Below, piece after piece: positions 33,640 through 44,822 of a stretch of 64,000 bases of DNA. A program made the translations under genes and the position numbers. Below the pieces are notes generated by a model, which saw only the letters and a list, made by a program, of their open reading frames with translations, did no database searches and had not been told where the DNA came from. Each line of letters begins with the position of its first letter. Within the stretch, counting starts at the first letter, position 1. The stretch comes from Camelus bactrianus (Eukaryota; Chordata; Mammalia; Artiodactyla; Camelidae). The stretch is taken from positions 19,326,501 to 19,390,500 of the forward strand of contig NC_133558.1 in NCBI RefSeq assembly GCF_048773025.1, in the 5' to 3' direction.

Positions 33640-35320
33640 ACCAAAGACTTTTTATAATGATAAGAGGTCTGTATGACAAGACTAAAGTAATAAATGTATA
33701 AATGCTTAATTACAGAGCTCCAAAATAGAAGAAGCATGGAGTAGCAGAACTGGTAAAGAAATAGATTTATTTCTCTAATATTTATATATCAATTACCTTT
33801 AGAAATCAATTATATTCATAAATCAATTGTCCTAGCTCAATAATAGAACCAGTCAACAAGAAACAAGTAAGGATATAGAGAATTTAAACCAGATCCTAAG
33901 CAAACTTGATCTACTTGACATGTATCACATCCTAAAAGAAGAGAATAGACTTTCTTTTTCAAGTGCACCTGGAATATTAACAAAAATAAACTACATTATG
34001 GCTCTAATCAAGTCTCAGGCAGTTTAAAGGAATTGAATACAAAGTATATTCTCTGACCACAGTTATATTAAATTAAAAGTGCATATCTGGAAAATCCCCA
34101 AATATTTAGAAATTTAACCAACCCACATCGAATCCATGGATCATCATGGCTTAAAGAGAAAATCAGACAAAAAATTAGAATTCTTTTTAACTCAATGACA
34201 ATGAAATTAAAACATGCGGGAGGCTTCAAAAGCAGAGTTGGGGGAAATTTGTGACATTAAAAGATAATAAGAGACTATTACAAACAACTTAAGCAAATAA
34301 ATTTGATGACTGGTATGAAGTAAATGAAGTTCATTAAAGAGCCACTTACTGAGCTAAGTTAAGAAGAAACAGGAAATCTAAATAATCCTATAGGAATTAA
34401 AGAAATTAAATTTATCATGAGAAATACTCCACAAAGAAAATGCTAGGCTCAGATGGCTTCATTTGTGAATGCTATCCAACACTTAGGTATTAATAGCAGC
34501 ACTACATAAACTCCTGGAAGAAACACAAGAAGAAACACTTTCCAAATTATTTTATTAGGCTAGTTTTAACACTAATACAAAAACCAGAAAAGGATGTCAA
34601 AAGGTCACTGTAGACCAGTGTCATTCATGAAACAAGAAAACATCAGCAAATCGAATCCAACCAAGTATGACCAAGTACGTTTTATCTCAGGAGGCTTGTT
34701 TGGATGAGTATAAATACATCCATGTAATGTGTCGTATTAATGGAATAAAGAACAATAACCATCGGGTCATCTCTATGGAGAAAAAGCATTTAAAAATTCA
34801 ACACTCATTCATGATAAAATCTCTCAGCAAACTAGGAATAAAAGGCCACGTCTTTCATTTGATAAAGGGCATCTGTGAAAGACCTACTGCTGACAACATA
34901 CTTGATGGTGGAAGACTGAACACTTTCTACTCAAGGCAAGGAAGAAGGCGAGGATGTCAACTCTCACCATTTCTATTACACCTCTGGTACATTTCTATTT
35001 GTACTAGAGGTCCTAGCCAGAGCAGGAATGCAAGGAGAAAAGAAATAAAAGGATACAATTCATTTAAAAAGAAATAAAGTGTAGATATGCATTTGCAGCT
35101 GACATGATCCTGTACATAAATTCCTTGGGCAAAGAAGTCTTCTAGAAGTGATAGTTGAACTTAGGAAGACTTCAGGGTCCAAGTCAGCTGTGTTTCTATG
35201 TACCAGTAACGTGAAATTAGGAAAATGAATTATTTTAAATTCCATTTATAATATCATCAGAATAAAATAATTAGGTATCAATTCAAACAAAGCGTGCCAG
35301 ATTTACACTGAAATCTACAC
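33640..35320 (+). repeat. Partial third copy of the unit, part 1 (L1 ORF2 block)
   Basis: Sense-strand L1 ORF2 remnants that align with 17350-18510 and 59220-60370, down to the shared words around the RT region and the ending near 'agcgtgccagattt'. It is more diverged from both than they are from each other. It ends abruptly at a T run where an antisense L1 5' end begins. The class I part of the unit is absent on its left; an unrelated truncated L1 abuts it instead. Confidence 0.7.
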
Positions 35321-35321
35321 A

Positions 35322-36365
35322 GTTTTTTTTTAAGAGTTTCAGCCTCTTTGGTGAAGTATTCTTTCTGTTTTCATCTCATTCCCGAGCTCATTATTCTGCC
35401 TTTCTGAGTTTTCTTGTAGCTTGCTGAGTTTCTTCATGACAGCAATTTTGAATTCTACGTCATTTATATCAGAATACTCCATGACTGGAAGTTTGGTTGT
35501 GGAGGGCTGTTGTTTACTTTTTGTGATACATGTTACTGTGGTTCTCCTCGTGCTGGATGCGTGGTTCCTCTGCCAACTCATTGGAGGCAGGGAGCACTTT
35601 TCAGCTTGAATTTAACAATTCAACCGATGAGACAGTAGAGGCTTTTTTTTTGTCTTCCTGGAGGTGGCGATAGAGCACCTGTTCTCTTCCCTCTGTCCCT
35701 ACTTGGGAGAGTTGGCACTTTCCATCCCTCACCTCTGGCAGGGGTGTCGCCCCGCCCTCCTTATTGCTTCCCGAGCCTCCAGGTACTTTGGTGCCTTGAT
35801 GCTGCCAGTGTCGCTGGCATCGCTGCTTGGTGAACGGGGATAATGAGCTCTGCCTTCGGGTCCAGTATCCCCTGAATCAGAGGGGGGAAACAGGGGAGAG
35901 GGGGAGCTAGGGGAGCTCCTCTGCCATGTCCTGTGTTGTAAGGCTCTCAGGCTCTGCTACCGTGAGTGGGGGGTTGAGGGGGGCCAAAGTCATGGGTGGC
36001 CCAGTGGCTGGTGGGTTGGGGTCCCAGAACCCATTCCTTTGGCTGCCTAGTTATACCTGGGGCCCTGGGCATTAATTCGACTGGAAGACTGGATTCCTGT
36101 GAGTCACCTCCCTGCTACACTGGATGTCCTGGGGCTTCCAGCTCAGTGGCCACAGCTGGCGACCAGGATCGGAGGCTCTGCCTCTGTTCTTCCCTGGGTT
36201 CTGCTCCTGCATGGGTTCCAGTCCACCCACCTCTATATGTCCATTGTGTGGGATTCTCCAGAGTTCTAGTGTGTTGGGCGGTCACCTTTGTTGTGTTGTT
36301 TGTTTATTGGTTGTGGATGGAAGGGAAGACACTGAGGCAGCTTTTCACTCCTCCTGAGGGTGATG
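35322..36365 (-). mobile_element. L1 5' end only (5' UTR and ORF1 start), antisense
   Basis: On the - strand a 5' UTR (36365-35620) leads to ORF1 N-terminus (KIAVMKKLSKLQENSERQN, 35581-35339). It then stops after 'gaaactctta' in a run of nine A (T on the + strand, 35323-35331). An L1 copy that keeps its 5' end and lacks the 3' part is the reverse of normal 5' truncation; the A run suggests insertion of a prematurely polyadenylated L1 RNA. Confidence 0.65.
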
Positions 36366-36369
36366 TATC

Positions 36370-37880
36370 TCCTCCAGGTCCCAGTCCTTCATCCAAAATA
36401 CTTAATTCTGCTCAGCTGGAAATGACGCTAACCTGCCCTGGGGAGACTCCCCTGACCCACGACCCAAACCCTGAGTCATCAGGTAGACCCAGAAATTAGC
36501 TTTGGGTCCAGGACTACAGGACATTTAACCTCAGGGTCTGGAGATGACTGGAGAAAAGCCTGAAGGATCCAGACAGCAGGTCCCTGTCTGTTAGGTTCAC
36601 AAAAGGGAAGAACAGGCAGGACACCGGGGTCCTGGGCTTTCAGGACTGAGGAGGAGAAGAGGGGGCCCTCAAAGTTTCAAAGGGTGGAAAGTTTGATGCC
36701 TGCACAGGAGAGTCTATGCTTGGTCTCCTTGGAAACCATGTTGAGACCTGTGGGTCCAGTAGGTCTTGTGAGGAGAGGGGCAGGTGGTTTCCTTGTTCTC
36801 AGGGAAATGTTCGGGGAACACCTGGGCCCAAACTCCTGGCTGATCTCTTTGTAGCCACTGAGGTCTCCAGGCTCCACCCCACATCCTGTCCTCTGCTCTC
36901 CAGGAATGACCTCCATGGCCACCAGCTGGGCAGGCCTTTTTTCAAAGCCCCCGGGCCAGTCTTTTTGGCACAGTGGTCCCCACTGTCATAGCAGATAAAG
37001 AGACGGTGTCCAAGTAGCCCAGGCTGTGAGCTGAGGACAGGCTCACCCAGCATCCTGTGTGCAGAGGGTGGATGGGTACTGGGAGAAGGGGTATTTCTCT
37101 GCAAGAGAGGAATCCCTTTCATCACCTCCCTTCTCTCCTTTTTTCTTTTCCCTTTCCTCCATATATATTTGAGTCGCAGCATACCTGTAAGGACAGAAAA
37201 TACCTAAAACTTAAGTAGAGTTTACTGTCGAAATACAGAGCTAACACCTGTGTAATGACCATCAGGGTGAAAACAAGAGCCTCTCCCAGCACCCAGCCCA
37301 GGAGCCCCTGTGCCTCTCCCCACACAGACCCCATCCCCCCTGCATACGTGGCCACTGAGCTGGCCCCTCCCCCCGCCCCTCTCTTCTCTGCTTCTTCCTT
37401 CTCCAGTCCTGTTGGCCTCCGTCCCCTACTGTCATGATTTCTTCCTTCTTCTCACTTCTCAAGGGGCCCCGTTACCCTAGGGATCTCCTCCCCCTCCCCT
37501 CCTCCACAGCATCCTAGGGATGGAGGTTCCAGAGTTGATTCTCTGGTGCAAGAGCCTACATCCTTGTTAGCAGCAATGGAAACAGGTGACAGGGACTTGT
37601 GGCTCAAGGTACTATCCCAGGAGAGTGAGGGCATCCAGTATGTGTGTGGGGTCCACAATTGACCTGGGAACCAACTTTTATGGTTCTCAAGATCTGCTCC
37701 TCCCTGAGGTCAAAGTCCTTGGTAATTCAATGGGGAGAAAAATCTATGTAAGCCTGTAGTTTGGGATACAACTCAGACTCTAAACTTGACACTGGATGGG
37801 ATACCCCCTTGAATGCACAGCCCTGTCCCACTGCTGGGAGCCCAAGGAGACCCTGGTCAGGTCCCTGGTAAGGAGGTCAA
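36370..37880. other. Unique segment between the two pieces of copy 3
   Basis: About 1.5 kb with no match elsewhere in the window and no recognised gene. 37165-37300 ('taacacctgtgtaatgacca') resembles an old L1 3' UTR antisense. Reverse frames at 36677-37182 are open but have no family resemblance. Confidence 0.4.
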
Positions 37881-38254
37881 AGACGAGCTCAGGTCTCCTG
37901 TCATTACCCTTGTGACCACATGAGGGCGCTGCTGCCCTGTGGGCGGCTATTCAGCACAGCCTGGGGACAGGAGGGGCTGTGGTCTGAGTTACAGGGAGAT
38001 GGCTGACCTGAAGGCTGAACAGCAAAGAACAGATAAGAATGCTTTCTGAGTAGCTCTGGGGTCAGGTTTGGGGGTAGGGCAGGGAGTGGAGGAGAGGAGA
38101 GCCCTGCATCCTTGCCCTGTGTCTGAGGTTCCCATCCTCTCTCTCCACAACACACTTTCCACTCCTTGATGAAAACACCCTGGAAATCTCAGCATCTGTA
38201 TTGTTTCTTCCACTCCCTGCTCCTCTTTGGAGGAGACTAAATTTTTTTTAAATT

Positions 38255-38520
38255 ATACTGCAGTTTGTAATTTACAAAAAAGTAGCAAAGTTAGTCTAGA
38301 GTTACTTTATATCTCACACTCAGTTTCCCAGTGGGAACATCTCATACAATGATCATGTATTTGTCACAGCTAATGAAGCACTACTGATACATTATTAATA
38401 AAGTCCAATATTTATTTGGATTTCATTAGTTTTTCTTTATTTCTGATCCAGGGTCCCATCAAAGACACCCTATTATAGTAAGTTCAAATCAAGTCTCCTT
38501 CAGGCTCTGTGGTTGTGACA
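38255..38520 (-). mobile_element. Old L1 3' UTR remnant in copy 3
   Basis: Same element as 19060-19375. It is followed directly by sequence equivalent to 20295, so about 0.9 kb of the L1 block is missing here. Confidence 0.6.
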
Positions 38521-39619
38521 GTCCCTCATTTTTGTATATTCTTAAGTATCTTTTCAATTCTCTTGTCTGCTCATAAATAATGCTTTCAAAAGACGATATT
38601 AATATCCTTACACTTGTGAAGCACTTGACAGATCATCAGCAGCTCACGTGTCAGGACGCACATTCTGATCCTCTCCTCCAGACCCATCACTTCTGACTGA
38701 GCTCTTCTGCCACAGAAATTCCATTACTGGAAAAGATGGGCTGGATTGTATGCATTGACAATAGCTTAAATAGACATGTGAAATACCAAAACTATCTTAA
38801 ACACATCAAAAAAGGTGACAAGATACTCATAAAGGGCCACACCCAAGAAAGAAGGGAAAGATTCTGCTTGGTCTCCCCAGAGAACATGGTCCTGAGAAAA
38901 GGAGAAAATGCTCCATGAGTTCACTGCCCAGAACCCAGCACATCCAGCTCTGCACCCCATGCTCTTGACTTTTTCTATCAATCTGCTGTCCCTTAAAAAT
39001 TTTTCAATAAAACCTTTTAAAATTCTGATTATAATGTACTTGTAATGTATCATATATTGTATAATGTATATTCAATGTAAAACAAGTTATAATGTGTTGA
39101 AAGTGATCAATGACAAAGTAAAAAGAACTACAATCCTCTGGAAATATTTTGTTACATTTTCTTTTACTTTTTTATACATCCTCCTGCTGCTGACCAAGTG
39201 CTGGAATTTTCTCTCTCTAAACTGATGAGCACAGACCTCAGTGGCCCCCACTCTGCACTCTCAGATGCCATTTCCTGAATCAGCTCACTCTCCCACCTCC
39301 TAAGTGGGCTGTCTCTCACTTCCTGCTCCCTCCTCAATCCCCTCCATTCCTTCCCCATTCCTTATTCTTAATGGTGAGCTTCTGTTTTCACTCAGAAAAT
39401 AACAGAGGACTCAAGTGAGAATGACATCATCATCTTCCCACACTCCTGCATCTGCAACTGTATCCTCACCTTCCCACGAGTGATGATGGATGGTTCCTCC
39501 TGTCTAAGGCTGCCCCTCAGGGAGGTCACAGGATGTGGCTCCTCCCTCCCCTGTATTATCAGCTTCCCACTCTCTGCTGCCTCATTTGTTCTTGCCTATA
39601 AACATGCTATAATCCTCCC

Positions 39620-39625
<6 letters not shown>

Positions 39626-39652
<27 letters not shown>
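39626..39652 (+). repeat. (CA)n microsatellite
   Basis: About 13 CA units preceded by a C run; not present at the equivalent site in copy 2 (63185-63210). Confidence 0.85.
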
Positions 39653-39654
<2 letters not shown>

Positions 39655-39656
<2 letters not shown>

Positions 39657-40600
39657 CTAACAAAACTAAATAAATCAAACAAAATCCTCCCATAAAAACC
39701 CACCACTCTGTGTCCAGTTTCCTCGCAACTACTGCCCCATGTCCATGACTCTTCTTACAGAACAATTCCCGAGTCCATTCTGACACCTACCGAGTTATCT
39801 TTTCATTTTTAGCTAATGGATATTTGCACATAGCTTTTAAAAATAAAATATTTTACAAGACTTGATATCAGGACAGTCGTCCCCGATCTTCCATATCCCC
39901 CCAGCTCTTGAATCTCACAGATGAGCTGTTTTAGTTCTTGTAGATGACTCTCTAATAGTTACTTCAATGCCTCTAGACAGCATGCTCCTTATAATACTCC
40001 TTTGTTTTCAGTTTTACTTATCACCTTGAGTTAATTGGTTCTTCTTTCACACACCCTTGTCCTCCCAATATAATTATAATTTATTATAAATTTATTAATA
40101 TTTAAATTTTCATTAGCTCAATGTGCAATATTTGCCTTATTATGATGATTGAATTGACAGTCACAAATGAGCATTTAGTAGACTATGACTACTTTTATTT
40201 TCTTGAATGAATTTTTTAACTTCCCTGGAATTAATTATCCTTTTGTTGTACTCATTTTCAACCATTCCCAAACTCTCCCTAGAGTCTAGTCTTCATGAAC
40301 ATCTTTGAGCACATCTCATATTCCACTAACTTCATCTCTCTGCACAGACCTGTCCCACAGCCCTCAGTCCTGCCTCATGTGGACGGGGTCCCTGCACACC
40401 TGGGGCAGGGCTGACATCTCTGGTCTCCTTCACCTCCTCCCAGGCAGCCCTCTCTCCCCCTTGTTTGGCTCCCGAGGGGCCTGGATCCTATGTCTTCCCC
40501 ACTGTTGATTTTCTTCATCATTTCCCCCACTTTGACTAACAGTATCCTGAGAAAGGGAACATGGAAAGTGAAGCACTGTAACTCTGAAGGGTCTCAGGCT
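39655..40600. other. Copy 3 tail, no gene seen
   Basis: AT-rich sequence shared with 63230-64000. Open frame 40305-40508 has no family resemblance. Confidence 0.5.
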
Positions 40601-41180
40601 ACCCTAGGACATATATCTTGACTAGATATACAACTCTGTGCTGGAATCACTTATTTTTTCCTCAGAATTCAGAAGGCATTGCTCAATGTCTTCTAATCTC
40701 CAGGCCTATGTTTGCTGCATTTTGAAGTTTTCAAGGTCTTTTCTTTTCCAGCCTCTTTCTCATATTTCACTGTGATGGGCCCTGGTGTGGGTCTGTTTTC
40801 ATCTAGTGCACTAAGAATTTGTGTAGGCCATTCAAGATGTAAATTTTTGTCTGTAAACTCTGAGAAGTTTTCTTGACTTTTTAATCATTTCCTACTATCC
40901 ATTATGTTTGAAACTTGAATTGTAACCTGTTGGAATTTCTTGATTGACAGACTAATTGACTTACAGGTCCTCTCTCCTCCTTGCCATTCCTTTTCCATCT
41001 ACTTACTGGGAGCATGACTGTAATCTTCCAATTCATCTATGGAAGTATTCATTTCTATGATCATATTTTTAATTCCCAAGAGATCTTTTTCATTCTATGA
41101 TTGAATATAATTGTATAGAATTCTGGTTTTGTTTCATATTCCATTTATCTTTTCCATCTTTCAGACATCATTGATAACAG
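40600..41180 (-). mobile_element. Old L1 ORF1-region fragment, antisense
   Basis: 'aaggcattgctcaatgtctt', 'catttctatgatcatat' and 'aattcccaagagatcttttt' are antisense L1 ORF1/5' region phrases, heavily eroded. Equivalent sequence in copies 1 and 2 lies outside the window. Confidence 0.5.
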
Positions 41181-41380
41181 CGGCAGGGGACCTGTCGGGA
41201 CTCCTGTTATCTGCTCTCATGGCATCATGAGCTCTTCCTCACGGCACTTAGCACAGCCGTGATGTGCATCTGTCTCGGTCATTTCTGTCCCTCTCCCGCA
41301 CAGCAGAGCCTGTCTCCCGTCACCAGGGGCCTAACTGTTGCTCTCCTCTGGTGTCTCCTGATGCAAGGTGGCCTCGAAAT

Positions 41381-41500
41381 AGATGTTCCTGAACTTCTCT
41401 GAGTCTCCTTTCCCTGTCTGCACAGAGGGATCACAGGCTGGGTGCCTTATGGATTTGCTTTGATAAATAAATTTGACCCTGTATGTAAGTCACATGGAAT
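41381..41500 (+). mobile_element. MIR SINE fragment, copy 2
   Basis: Counterpart of the element at 1-130; here the left side is visible and the duplicated sequence continues smoothly from copy 3's tail. Confidence 0.5.
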
Positions 41501-41559
41501 GACTGCCTGAGACACAGTCAATGCTCCTCTATTCACAGTGACCATCATTACAGTGATTG

Positions 41560-41935
41560 TATTATTTAGACTTTTTTCCATTCTTTGCTTCTATAAACCA
41601 CAATTCAAGATACATTCTTGAACATCTGTTTTTGAGAACATGTGTGATTATCTTCTTAGGATAAATTTCTAAAAGAGAAATGTCTCTGTTTCAACGTAAA
41701 CATATTGAAAATATTGTGACATTTTGCAAACATGACCTTTAAGATTTCTGTATGAGTTTTCAATCCCATCAGTCTTTATGACAGTCTGTTCTACCTCATT
41801 TCCTGTCAACCCTCCCCTCATTCACTTTAATCTTTGCAAACTTGATAGATTTTAATTCATTCCTATTTCTTATTCCACATTTTCATTTTTGTTTACACTT
41901 ATTTAATACTAATATATTTGTTTAATGTTTGCATT
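41560..41935 (-). mobile_element. Old L1 3' end fragment, copy 2
   Basis: Counterpart of 190-560, same eroded antisense L1 text. Confidence 0.45.
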
Positions 41936-41964
41936 TCTTCCTTTCCAAATTCTTATCTAATATT

Positions 41965-42003
41965 CTTTTTTTCTTTTTCTTTTTTTTTTTTTTTTTTTTT
42001 TTT
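41965..42003 (+). repeat. T-rich homopolymer run
   Basis: A 23-base T run plus short T blocks. In copy 1 the site (580-600) is a short T run followed by nine G, so the two copies diverged in both length and base. Confidence 0.85.
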
Positions 42004-42009
42004 GAATGT

Positions 42010-43320
42010 AGTCGTTTTAAACTACTGCATTCAAGAAGGACAAAGCAGCCTCCGACCACAGGAACCGGTCTAACATTTACACTGACCTCAGTGTTGTCAG
42101 AAGCGGGGCTGATGCTCCCCATTCGGCCGTGTTATTCTGCTGTGGACATAAGTCATCTCACAGAACTTCAACATCAGGCAGGGACACCTGAGACCATGAT
42201 ACAGGGAGAAAAAACGAGACCACATCATTCTGTCTAAGCACAGACCAAACAAGGCGGCACTGTGTCCCTCACAGTGCACCAAACCTCTCCCTGTGTTAAT
42301 ACGGCGATCACTGCTTCTGTCCAGGTACAGCTGTATCCTCGCTCTAGTCTGCCCTCCCTATGGGTGAGATTCAGTCAGATGCCCAGTCAAAACTATTTTC
42401 ATAGCATTACTAAGATACTATCTGCCTTTTCACTATGTTGACATCTGCTTTGAGGTACAGCTTAGAAATAATGGAGATTATGGAAGCAAACTGCAACAGT
42501 ATTTTCACAAGTTACTTGTAGGAAAAAAAAAAACAGGTTTGCTTTTAAATGTGCTGGTTGAGGCATTAAAATTATCATTCCTAAGTCATCATCCTTAAAT
42601 CACATTTTAAAAATATCTTCTATGATGGACATACACATAAAGCACTTCTGCTACATTTCAAAGTACTGTGTCCCATGTGAAAGAATTTGTGTGAGCTGAA
42701 CTATGCTCTTTTTTATGGAATACTATTTTTACGTGAAAGAATGAATGACACTGGAAGATCTGTATAACTTCATGAAACAATGTATTTTTTTAAATCCTCC
42801 ATTAGTACAAGAGGCACTCAGTGGGCAAAATAGGCCTGTGAATTTTAATGTAACAGAATAAGAAATATTCACTGATACTGTTTCAGGTCTACTTTACAAC
42901 CTTTGACAAACTACCACTTGTGTAGTTTTAGTTTAGTATTAAAGAGAACCATCCTCAATTATTTGAAATAGTTACTTAAAATACTACTCCTACATATGTG
43001 TGAGACTTCAATCAAAATAACTGATTAATTGCAGCAGCAAACATGAAAATCCAGTGGCCTTCTAATGAGAGAGACTAGAAAGAGACTTGCAAAAATGTAA
43101 AAATGTAAAAAGTTCCACTCTTCTCACTACCGTGTTTATTTTGGGAAATTATTTTTATATTAAATGCATGGGGTATTAATATTATTCTCAGTAAGCTCAT
43201 AAAAAATTTGAACTGTTATTCCTACTATGAAAAATACCGATAATTGTAGTCACATACACAAAATTATCCTTGGCTCCTCACTCATTTGTAAGACTGTGTT
43301 AAGTATTCTGACCAAAATGT
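42010..43320. other. Upstream intergenic DNA of gene B, no gene seen
   Basis: Aligns with 600-1920; no gene, no additional repeat recognised. Confidence 0.6.
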
Positions 43321-43469
43321 TCTATAAACAGGAAACTTACACAGCCCTGGGCCAGGACCTAGAGAGACTGTGATAAAGAGCTCTCCGTGCTGGAGGGAAG
43401 GGATCAGGGCGAAATCCCAGGTCCCTGGGAGGGCGTGGCTCTCGGGGTCTCACCGAGGGCGGGGTCTCG

Positions 43470-43677
43470 GGCGGGGACCCTCCGTACTGGGGGTTCCCCA
43501 TCTCTCCGGGTTTCAGTTTCTCTCTCACAACCTGTGTCGGGCCCTCCTGCCTGGATACTCGTGACGCGGCCCCACTTCTCACTCCCACTGAGTGTCCGGT
43601 TTCTAGAGAAGCCAATCACGTCACCGCGGTTCCCGGTTATGAAATCCGCAAAGACCCGCTTAAGCTGAGCTTCCATT
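43470..43677 (+). promoter_or_regulatory. Class I promoter of gene B
   Basis: kB-like gggggttccc (43489-43498), ISRE gtttcagtttctc (43510-43522, a closer match to consensus than in gene A), X2-like tgacgcg (43562-43568) and CCAAT gccaatc (43611-43617). Upstream control sites are thus kept although the coding part is broken. The TATA position is weakened. Confidence 0.8.
43638..43646 (+). promoter_or_regulatory. Degraded TATA-like box of gene B
   Basis: ttatgaaat replaces the ttataaagt of gene A at the same distance from the CCAAT box. Confidence 0.6.
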
Positions 43678-43762
43678 ATGACTCCGAGCAGGCGGGTCAC
43701 GACGCCCGGAAGCCTCCTCTTGCTGCTCTCGGGGACCCTGGCCCTGAACGAGACCTGGGCGG
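43678..43762 (+). pseudogene. Gene B exon 1 with relocated start codon
   Basis: The leader would read [11 protein letters not shown] then [17 protein letters not shown]: seven residues longer than in gene A. The gene A start (ATG, 2283) is ACG at 43699. The new ATG stands where gene A has CAG and has a purine at -3. The SRRV codons also exist in gene A but as untranslated sequence. Confidence 0.8.
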
Positions 43763-44074
43763 GTGAGTGCGGGGTAGGAGGGAACGGCCTCTGCGGGGGA
43801 GGAGCGAGGGCCCGCCCAGGGACTGGAGGGCAGGACCCCAGGGAAGGAGAGACGTCGCCGCCCCTCGCCCAGACCCCTCACCCCACCCGGGTCCCGGCTC
43901 CTCGCTCCCTTGCTTCCCGCCCCCTCTTCTCTCCCACCCGATCCCGACTCTTCTCCACCCGCCGCCCCTTTTCCGTCTCACGAGCTCCCCCGTCCTCCGG
44001 GCCCCGTCACTTCCGACCCCGGACCCGAAGGGTTAGGAGGGTCGGGCCGGGTCTCACCCTCTCCCCGCCCCCAG

Positions 44075-44343
44075 GCTCCCACTCTCTGAGGTATTTCGAG
44101 ACCGCCGTGTCCCGGCCCGGCCGCGGGGAGCCCCGCTTCATCTCCGTCGGCTACGTGGACGACACGCAGTTCGTGCGGTTCGACAGCGACGCCCCGAATC
44201 CGAGGGAGGAGCCGCGAGCGCGGTGGGTGGAGCAGGAGGGCCAAGGTATTGGAATCGCAATACGCGGATCTACAAGGACACCGCACAGTGGTACCGAGGG
44301 AGCCTGAACACCCTGCGCGGCTGCTACAACCAGAGCGAGGCCG
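44075..44343 (+). pseudogene. Gene B exon 2 (alpha-1) with one-base deletion
   Basis: Begins [16 protein letters not shown]. After the deletion the true frame is visible one base over as [20 protein letters not shown] and then [13 protein letters not shown]. The helix differs from gene A in most peptide-facing positions. N86 is kept, Y84 is changed to C. Confidence 0.88.
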
Positions 44344-44543
44344 GTGAGCGACGCGAGCCCGGGTCCAGCTCACGACCCGCCTCCTCAGGGACGGGCCGGG
44401 GGTCCCCCGAGTCTCCGGGTCCGAGGGTCACCCCGACATTGCGGGGCCTGCCCGGCCCTCTACCCGGGAAGAGCCGGCGGGACTTTGACCCTGTTTCATT
44501 TTCAGTTTAGGTTTAATCACTGTGGGGGGCGGGGCGGGGTCAG

Positions 44544-44822
44544 GGTCTCACACGGTCCAGAGCATGTACGGCTGCGACGTGGGGCCGGACGGACGTCTCC
44601 TCCGCGGGTACAGGCAGTTCTCCTACGACGGCAAGGATTACATCGCCCTGAACGAGGACCTGCGCTCCTGGACCGCGGCGGACGCGGCGGCTCAGATCAC
44701 CCTGCGCAAGTGGGAGGCGGCCGGTGATGCGGCGGAGCAGGAGAGGAACTACCTGGAGGGCACCTGTGTGGAGTCGCTCGGCAGATACCTGGAGAAAGGG
44801 AAGGAGACGCTGCAGCGCGCAG
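44544..44822 (+). pseudogene. Gene B exon 3 (alpha-2) with an extra codon
   Basis: 279 bases, one codon more than the family norm, from a 3-base insertion near 44728 ([14 protein letters not shown] against [13 protein letters not shown] in gene A). C101, C164, T143, K146, W147 and Y159 are kept; W167 is S (CVESLGRY). Confidence 0.88.

Larger units (their letters stand above)
37880..41380 (+). repeat. Partial third copy of the unit, part 2 (tail)
   Basis: Aligns with 18770-21088 of copy 1 and 60620-64000 of copy 2, and runs directly into the start of copy 2 at 41381. This makes it the tail of the unit upstream of copy 2. Compared with the others it lacks about 0.9 kb (the part equivalent to 19375-20295). 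It has its own CA repeat at 39626. Confidence 0.8.

Noticed and set aside
36677-37182. Overlapping - strand frames in the unique segment
   Set aside because: Considered as a possible SPRY remnant of the TRIM relic, but no SPRY motif is visible and the orientation is opposite.
42000-42240. Possible exon upstream of gene B with counterpart at 600-780
   Set aside because: Shared only because it lies in the duplication. The frame is not preserved and there are no splice-site or family signals.
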